Part shown: piece by piece, positions 1-4,804 of the stretch
Numbering within the stretch: position 1 is the stretch's first letter
Layout of the letters: every line of letters starts with the position of its first letter
The notes under the pieces: generated by a model
Told to the model about the DNA's origin: nothing
Database searches by the model: none
What the model saw: only the letters and a program-made list of their open reading frames with translations
Source of the DNA: Planctomycetota bacterium
GTDB lineage: Bacteria > Planctomycetota > Phycisphaerae > UBA1845
Assembly: GCA_022567365.1 (NCBI GenBank)
Contig: JADFHG010000084.1
Span: 1 to 10,366 of the forward strand
Length of the DNA: 10,366 nt
Direction of reading: 5' to 3'
Made by a program: the position numbers and the translations under genes

Positions 1-55
1 GCGTGCAGCTTCGGGCGACACCGCGGCGGGATACACGCGTCGCTAGCTGCCATTC

Positions 56-61
56 GGGAGG
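56..61 (+). promoter_or_regulatory. Ribosome binding site of the first gene
   Basis: GGGAGG lies six bases before the ATG at 68, a strong purine-rich Shine-Dalgarno match at near-optimal spacing. It fixes the start of the 68-502 gene. Confidence 0.75.
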
Positions 62-67
62 CCGGCG

Positions 68-502
68 ATGGCCAGTCACAAGACCCTCAAGAGCGTCGTC
101 AGGAACTTTGCCGAGTCGTTTGCGAGTCTCTCGAATCATCCTGGCGACGATTACGTCATGGGACACTTGGTGTACGCCGCCTGGGAGACAAACGGCACCA
201 CGTGTCGCGTGGATCTTCTAACCGGCACGATCGATCCATCGCCGCTTCTCGTGCCGCCGGTCCGGGAGTCGATCGCGAACCATGTCCAGTGGTTCCCAAC
301 CCTCGTCCACAGCGAGAATTCTGATCTGAGTTTCGTCGCGTCCGCGGAGATGGTGATCACGATTGACCCCAACACACGACGATTCATCACGGGCACGCTG
401 TTTCGCGAATCGCCGTTTACGTGCACCGTTCAAATCACCGACGACCGCGGCAAGCTGTACGCACACCGCATCTCCGACTGGTGGTATCCGGAGAAAGTCT
501 GA
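68..502 (+). CDS. Uncharacterised 144-residue protein
   Basis: I do not recognise a named family. The start at ATG 68 is supported by GGGAGG six bases upstream, and the frame closes at TGA 500-502. The product is a compact soluble protein with no signal peptide, membrane segment or lipobox, so it is probably cytoplasmic. The N-terminal ~35 residues look helical (KTLKSVVRNFAESFASL), followed by an alternating hydrophobic/polar pattern typical of beta strands. Near the C-terminus, residues ~112-143 contain FRESPFTCTVQITDDRG and an aromatic end, DWWYPE. The spacing of strands and the Arg/Asp/Trp-rich end suggest a folded conserved domain rather than random translation. No partner gene overlaps it, and the next gene is about 350 bp away behind its own promoter, so it gives no functional context. 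Confidence is high that it is a gene and low for any function. Confidence 0.8.
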   Translation: MASHKTLKSVVRNFAESFASLSNHPGDDYVMGHLVYAAWETNGTTCRVDLLTGTIDPSPLLVPPVRESIANHVQWFPTLVHSENSDLSFVASAEMVITIDPNTRRFITGTLFRESPFTCTVQITDDRGKLYAHRISDWWYPEKV

Positions 503-635
503 GCACAAAGATCGTGAGCCGGATTTGGTCACGCCAGTGTCGGATCGTTGATTCGTTCGGGCGGTGTGGGACGGACGTCGGTGATCGTCGCTGACTCGCC
601 TCGCACGATGGCGATTGGTCATGCGACCCGCCGGT

Positions 636-664
636 TTGAGATCGCCCGCCCGCCTCGATACAAT
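636..664 (+). promoter_or_regulatory. Sigma70-type promoter candidate for uvrB
   Basis: TTGAGA (636-641) and TACAAT (659-664) are separated by exactly 17 bases. Each hexamer matches the sigma70 consensus at five of six positions. Transcription would begin near 671, leaving a leader of roughly 175 bases before the uvrB ATG at 849. Planctomycete promoters are poorly characterised, so this rests on the consensus match alone. Confidence 0.5.
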
Positions 665-715
665 GGCTCGTTTGGCGCCGTCAAAGTGCGTGATCGCGCG
701 AGGGTAAGGCCCGCA

Positions 716-801
716 CGATCGTTCGTACATGAAGGAGCGTCGTGCCAAGTCCGTGGCATCGCGCGGGCTGCCGGCAAGCTGGCTTTGCCAGGCCCGCGGC
801 T
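716..801 (+). repeat. Dispersed palindromic repeat, copy A
   Basis: This segment matches 4674-4740 at 56 of 65 aligned positions, with one difference in length. It contains the two arms CGCGGGC and GCCCGCG of a hairpin. In this copy the hairpin loop carries a 21-base insert (771-791) that includes a perfect small palindrome, CTGGC-TTT-GCCAG (779-791). The element lies in the predicted uvrB leader. Confidence 0.75.
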
Positions 802-848
802 GGCGCGGTCCGCAACACTTGGCGCTAGCAACGAAAGCAACGACCACG

Positions 849-2975
849 ATGCCCCCGACTGCTCATCCAATGATCCAATCCAAACAGGAATTCGAGCTTG
901 TCAGCCCGTTCGTCCCCAAGGGCGATCAACCGGCGGCCATCGAGCGGCTGGTCCGCGGATATCGGGCCGGCGTGCGGAACCAGTGCCTGCTCGGTGTCAC
1001 CGGGTCGGGCAAGACGTTTACGATGGCCCACGTCATCGCGCAGCTCGGCAAGCCGACCCTGGTCATCTCGCACAACAAGACGCTCGCCGCGCAGCTCTAC
1101 GAAGAATTCAGGGAGCTCTTCCCGAAGAACGCGGCCGAGTTCTTCGTGAGCTATTACGACTACTACCAGCCCGAGGCGTACATCCCGCAGCGCGACATCT
1201 ACATCGAAAAGGACGCCTCGCGCAACGACGACCTCGACCGGTTGCGTTTGAGCGCGACCAGTTCGCTCGTGTCGCGCCGCGATTGCGTCATCGTCGCCAG
1301 CGTGTCGTGCATCTTCGGGCTTGGTTCGCCGGAAGACTATAAGAACAGCGTCATCGTCCTCGACGTCGGCGGCACGGTCGAGCGCGATGACCTGCTCCGG
1401 CGCTTCGTCGATCTGCAATACGCCCGCAACGACGTCGATTTCAAACGAGGCACGTTTCGCGTGCGCGGCGACGTCGTCGAGATCCACCCCGCGCACGAGG
1501 AGTTCGCCTATCGCATCGAACTCTTCGGCGACGAGATCGACAGACTCTCGATGATCAACCCGCTTACCGGCCAATCGCTCGGCACCATGGAGCGAATCTT
1601 CATCTTCCCCGCCGTTCACTACGTCATGCCGGAAGATCGGATCGCCGCGGCCACCACGAGCATCCTCGAAGAGCTGGACCAGCGCGTGATGGAGTTTCGT
1701 CGCCACGGCAAGCTCCTCGAGGCCCAGCGGCTTCTCGCGCGGACCAAGTATGACGTCGAGATGATCCGCGAAGTGGGCTACTGCTCCGGGATCGAGAACT
1801 ACTCGCGACACCTCAACGGCACCGAACCCGGCGCTAGGCCTTATACCCTGATCGATTATTTCCCCGACGATTTTCTGCTCATCATCGACGAGTCGCATGC
1901 GACCGTGCCGCAGATCAACGCGATGTTCAACGGCGACCGCGCCCGCAAGACGACCCTCGTCGAGCACGGGTTTCGTCTGCCGAGCTGCCTGGACAACCGT
2001 CCGCTCCGCTTCGAGGAGTTCGAGGGCCTTTGGAAAGACGCCATGTTCGTATCGGCGACACCCGGCCCATACGAACTGAAGCGATGCGCCGGCGAGGTCG
2101 TCGAGCAGGTCATTCGCCCCACCGGGCTGATCGATCCGCCGATCGAGGTCCTGCCGGCGCGCGGGCAAGTGCCGGACCTGTTGAAACGGATCGCCGAACG
2201 GGCGGCCGTCGGGGAGCGCGTATTGGTCACGACACTCACGAAACGCCTGGCCGAGGATCTCGCGCAGTACATTCAGCAGGAAGGCCTCAAGGGGCGATAC
2301 CTGCACAGCGACATCGAAACGCTCGAGCGGGTGACCATCCTCAAGGAGCTGCGCGAGGGCAAGTTCGACGTGCTCGTCGGGGTGAATCTCCTCCGCGAGG
2401 GGCTGGACCTGCCGGAGGTCTCCCTCGTGGCGATTCTCGACGCCGACAAGGAGGGGTTCCTGCGGAGCGAGACCTCGCTCGTGCAGATGATCGGGCGAAC
2501 GGCGCGAAACGTGAACGCCGAGGTCAAACTATACGCCGACAAGATCACGCCGAGCATGCGACGCGCGATGGACGAGACCGACCGCCGACGCAAGCTGCAA
2601 GTCGCCTACAACGAAAAGCACGGCATCAAGCCCGAGACCATCGCCAAGGCCATTCGCTCGAGCCTGCAGTCGATCGTCAAGGCCCGCAAGGTCGCCGCGG
2701 ACGTCATCCACGCGTCGGAAGAGGAACTCGACCGCACCGAGCTGATCGCGATGCTCGAGAAGGACATGCTCGAGGCCGCGGAGGCGCTGGATTTTGAAAA
2801 AGCGGCGCGCCTTCGCGACCGGGTCAAGGAGCTAAAGGACGCACCGGAGCTCGCCTCCGCTCCACGCTCGCCCGCGCAGCGCGAGGGATTCTCGCCGACC
2901 GAGGTCAAACCCGGGAAACCCAGGCCGGGGCAGGGCAAACCGGCGAAACACAGACCGGGGCAGCGGCGGCGATAG
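849..2975 (+). CDS. uvrB: UvrB, excision nuclease subunit B
   Basis: UvrB is the damage-verifying, ATP-driven subunit of the UvrABC nucleotide excision repair system. It is loaded by UvrA and then recruits UvrC. From ATG 849 the product is 708 residues, close to the usual length. Visible motifs are Walker A GVTGSGKT (49-56), the beta-hairpin region with YYDYYQPEAYIPQRD (about 102-116) that clamps DNA, the DESH Walker B box (347-350), the helicase motif III SATPGPYE (402-409), helicase motif V/VI segments GVNLLREGLDLPE and QMIGRTARN (about 511-554), and a C-terminal UVR motif (about 632-663) for UvrC contact. An in-frame ATG at 729 would add 40 residues, but that stretch is translated repeat DNA, so it is rejected. 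ATG 870 is also possible, since family similarity begins near FELVSPF (15-21). No clear Shine-Dalgarno precedes either start. The last 22 residues are a basic duplicated tail. Confidence 0.97.
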   Translation: MPPTAHPMIQSKQEFELVSPFVPKGDQPAAIERLVRGYRAGVRNQCLLGVTGSGKTFTMAHVIAQLGKPTLVISHNKTLAAQLYEEFRELFPKNAAEFFVSYYDYYQPEAYIPQRDIYIEKDASRNDDLDRLRLSATSSLVSRRDCVIVASVSCIFGLGSPEDYKNSVIVLDVGGTVERDDLLRRFVDLQYARNDVDFKRGTFRVRGDVVEIHPAHEEFAYRIELFGDEIDRLSMINPLTGQSLGTMERIFIFPAVHYVMPEDRIAAATTSILEELDQRVMEFRRHGKLLEAQRLLARTKYDVEMIREVGYCSGIENYSRHLNGTEPGARPYTLIDYFPDDFLLIIDESHATVPQINAMFNGDRARKTTLVEHGFRLPSCLDNRPLRFEEFEGLWKDAMFVSATPGPYELKRCAGEVVEQVIRPTGLIDPPIEVLPARGQVPDLLKRIAERAAVGERVLVTTLTKRLAEDLAQYIQQEGLKGRYLHSDIETLERVTILKELREGKFDVLVGVNLLREGLDLPEVSLVAILDADKEGFLRSETSLVQMIGRTARNVNAEVKLYADKITPSMRRAMDETDRRRKLQVAYNEKHGIKPETIAKAIRSSLQSIVKARKVAADVIHASEEELDRTELIAMLEKDMLEAAEALDFEKAARLRDRVKELKDAPELASAPRSPAQREGFSPTEVKPGKPRPGQGKPAKHRPGQRRR
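2907..2966 (+). repeat. 30 bp tandem duplication encoding the UvrB tail
   Basis: Two 30 bp units (2907-2936 and 2937-2966) are similar and in frame. They encode KPGKPRPGQG and KPAKHRPGQR, followed by two further arginines and the stop. The repeat lies after the UVR motif, outside the conserved catalytic body. Confidence 0.7.
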
Positions 2976-3010
2976 TTCAAGATCGCGCTGAACGCGGCAT
3001 CAAGTCGCGT
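2975..3010. terminator. Weak overlapping stems between convergent genes
   Basis: Only 36 bp separate uvrB from the convergent lipoprotein gene. Two overlapping inverted repeats are present: GTTCA/TGAAC (2975-2979 and 2989-2993) and ACGCG/CGCGT (2992-2996 and 3006-3010). Each is a 5 bp stem with a 9-base loop and no real T-run. A terminator would be expected here, but the sequence support is weak. Confidence 0.2.
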
Positions 3011-3011
3011 G

Positions 3012-4274
3012 TTATTCGATCACCACGCTTCCCGTTGGCAGGGTGCTGGAGTTGTTTTCCATCGATTGTGATCCGCCCGCGCCGAAGTCCTCGATTTCGG
3101 GATCCACAAGCGGCTTGATCGCGAACGGACCCGGACCGTCGTCGGGAACCGGCTCGACGCTGATAACAGCCGCGACGCCTCCAGCCGTGAGCACGGTTGG
3201 CGGGTCGATGAAATCTTGCCCTGGAAACGGCGGCGCATCTTCGGGTCCGGCTGTTGTGCCAGCGCCGTCGTCATCCGCAGCGTCAACCGCTGTGAACCGC
3301 CCCGTGCTGACCGGTCCGTCTGCCCCGACGACCCATCCTTCGTAGGTCCACCCATCGGGTAGCGTCGGAAGCACGAGCGAAGCCGTCGGCGGGTCACCCG
3401 CGTCAAGCCACCAAATGCCCTGCGCATAGTCGTCGTCCGCATCGTCCACAGGGGCCGTCGTCGGGGTGGCGAGAATGTACGTGCCAGAGGCCACGGTAGG
3501 ACCGAAGTCGCTCCCCAGCGCGGCCGGGTGGGATACGGTCAGGTCGGCGGCGCCGTCGGAGAGATCGCCGGCGAGGACCTTCGTGTTGGATGGTCCGGGC
3601 TCGTCATCGGTTGTCGGCTCGATCGTCACGACATATGCGGTGGCCCCGTCCGCGGTCGCGGGACTGACCATGGACATGGCGGGCGAGGCGTTACCGTCTG
3701 CGTCAATGTTGAACCGTCCGGCGGAAACGGCGTCGTTACCCTGGACCAGCCATCCTTCATATGTGAATCCGTTGCCGAGCGGCTCGAGCCCCGTAAAGCT
3801 CAAACTAACGATTGCCTCGCGTCCCGTCGGCGCGGCCAGGATATACGCGCCGGAGGCCGCCGTTTTACCAAAGTCGCTCCCCAGCGCGGCCGGGTGCGAT
3901 ACGGTCAGATCGGCACCACCGTCGGAGAGATCGCCGGCGAGAACCTTGGTGTCGGAGGGGCCGGGCTCGTCGTCGGTTGTCGGCTCGATCGTGACGACAA
4001 ATGCAGTGGCCCCGTCGGCGGTCGCGAGGCTGACCGTGGACATGGCGGGCGAGGCGTTGCCGTCCGCGTCGATGTTGAACCGTCCGGTTGAAACAGCGTC
4101 GTTACCCTGGACGAGCCAGCCCTCATATGTGAAACCCTCGCCGAGCGACTCCAGCCCGCTAAAGCTCAGACTGGCGGTACGCGTATCGCTCTCCTGCGGA
4201 CAGCCCACCAAGACCGCCGCGACACCGATCGTACCCAAGCAGCCGAACACCCGTGCTGCGCGTTTATTCCGCAT
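3012..4274 (-). CDS. Predicted lipoprotein with RskA-like repeats
   Basis: The start at ATG 4274 is set by AAGGAG seven bases upstream. The product is 420 residues. It opens with a basic n-region, a hydrophobic stretch and the lipobox LVGC, with the lipidated cysteine at residue 25, so it should be anchored in a membrane facing outward. Two near-identical units follow (about 34-149 and 156-271, a 122-residue period), each with SLSFxGLExLG, FTYEGWLVQGNDAVS, GRFNIDADGN and VTIEPTTDDEPGP. A diverged third unit (about 298-393) keeps WTYEGWVV, VSTGRF and ISVEPVPDDGPGPF. From memory, the order YE-W-L, G-F-DADG, VTIEP and P-T-K-VLAG resembles the extracytoplasmic domain of RskA-type anti-sigma factors. 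There is no zinc-finger or cytoplasmic anti-sigma part and no sigma factor gene nearby, so a regulatory role is not supported. It may instead be a secreted structural or binding protein. The family call is tentative. Confidence 0.8.
   Translation of the reverse strand: MRNKRAARVFGCLGTIGVAAVLVGCPQESDTRTASLSFSGLESLGEGFTYEGWLVQGNDAVSTGRFNIDADGNASPAMSTVSLATADGATAFVVTIEPTTDDEPGPSDTKVLAGDLSDGGADLTVSHPAALGSDFGKTAASGAYILAAPTGREAIVSLSFTGLEPLGNGFTYEGWLVQGNDAVSAGRFNIDADGNASPAMSMVSPATADGATAYVVTIEPTTDDEPGPSNTKVLAGDLSDGAADLTVSHPAALGSDFGPTVASGTYILATPTTAPVDDADDDYAQGIWWLDAGDPPTASLVLPTLPDGWTYEGWVVGADGPVSTGRFTAVDAADDDGAGTTAGPEDAPPFPGQDFIDPPTVLTAGGVAAVISVEPVPDDGPGPFAIKPLVDPEIEDFGAGGSQSMENNSSTLPTGSVVIE
3462..3809 (-). 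repeat. In-gene tandem repeat, second unit
   Basis: This is the downstream copy (residues 156-271) of a 366 bp period tandem repeat within the lipoprotein gene. Alignment to the first unit shows no insertions or deletions at three checked anchor points (offset 366 each time), and long identical blocks such as that around 3509-3532. Confidence 0.85.
3828..4175 (-). repeat. In-gene tandem repeat, first unit
   Basis: This is the upstream copy (residues 34-149) of the duplicated RskA-like unit. Its protein differs from the second unit at only a modest number of residues, for example SLSFSGLESLGEG against SLSFTGLEPLGNG. That points to a fairly recent in-frame duplication or ongoing homogenisation. 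Confidence 0.85.
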
Positions 4275-4281
4275 CTCGATT

Positions 4282-4287
4282 CTCCTT
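4282..4287 (-). promoter_or_regulatory. Ribosome binding site of the lipoprotein gene
   Basis: Read on the minus strand this is AAGGAG, seven bases before ATG 4274. It excludes the longer GTG-initiated frame reaching 4442, whose extra residues are encoded partly by the 41 bp repeat. Confidence 0.85.
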
Positions 4288-4399
4288 ATGATTGACCACC
4301 GTGCCGCCGGCGAACGGCGGGCATGGGCAATACCATACCCCGCAACGCGCGACCGGGCCAGACGGTAGTCCGGGCAATCGTGGTTCACAGTTTTCAAGA

Positions 4400-4686
4400 C
4401 CCCCTGAGCCGCACGCTTCAGCCTGCGCGGTCGTTCGTACACCCCTGAGCCGCACGCTTCAGCCTGCGCGATTGTTCATACTCCCCTGAGCCGCATGCTT
4501 CAGCTTGCGCGGTCGTTCATACTCCCCTGAGCCGCACGCTTCAGCCTGCGCGATTGTTCGTACACCACTGAGCCGCACGCTTCAGCCTGCGCGATCGTTC
4601 GTACACCCCTGAGCCGCACGCTTCAGCCTGCGCGATTGTTCGTACACCCCTGAGCCGCACGCTTCAGCCTGCGCGATTGTTCGTAT
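4400..4686 (+). repeat. Seven-copy 41 bp tandem array
   Basis: Seven contiguous units of exactly 41 bp start at 4400, 4441, 4482, 4523, 4564, 4605 and 4646. Consensus landmarks are CCCCTGAGCCGCACGCTTCA, GCCTGCGCGATTGTTCGTAC and a variable first base. Units 6 and 7 are identical except at the last base, while units 3 and 5 carry several changes. Each unit can form a hairpin, CGCACGC-TTCA-GCCTGCG, with one C-C mismatch. There are no unique spacers between units, so this is a minisatellite-type array and not CRISPR. Confidence 0.95.
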
Positions 4687-4740
4687 GTGAAGGAACATCG
4701 TACCAAGCCCGTGACACCGCGCGGGCTGAAGCCCGCGGCT
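4674..4740 (+). repeat. Dispersed palindromic repeat, copy B
   Basis: This copy is homologous to 716-801 and overlaps the last unit of the 41 bp array. Its core is a perfect hairpin, CGCGGGC-TGAA-GCCCGCG (4720-4737), the same motif that appears in degenerate form in each array unit. It lies downstream of the 4805-7072 gene on the minus strand and could act as a transcript-end hairpin there, though no T-run follows. Confidence 0.75.
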
Positions 4741-4804
4741 CGGAAGACGGAGGCGGGGAACGGCCCGGCATGCTGTTGAGGAAGTCGATTCCGTGCGGAT
4801 CGCT

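Larger units (their letters stand above)
503..848. other. Intergenic region and uvrB leader
   Basis: No gene is supported in this 346 bp stretch. It holds a strong promoter candidate (636-664) and one copy of a palindromic repeat (716-801), which would lie in the untranslated leader of uvrB. A weak inverted repeat (CGTGA/TCACG, about 513-533) follows the first gene but has no T-run, so it is a poor terminator candidate. I found no CTG-N10-CAG or GAAC-N4-GTTC LexA-type box near the promoter. Confidence 0.6.
4275..4804. other. Repeat-rich intergenic region
   Basis: No gene is supported in these 530 bp between two minus-strand genes. The stretch next to the lipoprotein start (4288-4399) should hold its promoter, but I see no convincing -35/-10 pair. 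The middle is a seven-copy 41 bp tandem array (4400-4686), followed by a palindromic repeat (4674-4740) and about 60 bp of unassigned sequence. Small open frames here are translations of the repeats. Confidence 0.6.

Noticed and set aside
548..1342. Plus-strand open frame overlapping the uvrB start
   Set aside because: It overlaps the uvrB coding region in another frame, is Arg/Ala/Gly-rich and has no ribosome binding site.
825..2306. Minus-strand open frame of 493 codons opposite uvrB
   Set aside because: It is fully antisense to conserved uvrB motifs and has biased Arg/Asp/Val composition, with no recognisable protein features.
3466..4368. Plus-strand open frame of 300 codons opposite the lipoprotein gene
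   Set aside because: The minus-strand gene has a Shine-Dalgarno site, signal peptide and lipobox. The plus frame merely mirrors its repeats.
4400..4686. CRISPR array
   Set aside because: The units are contiguous 41 bp repeats with no unique spacers between them, and no cas gene is present.
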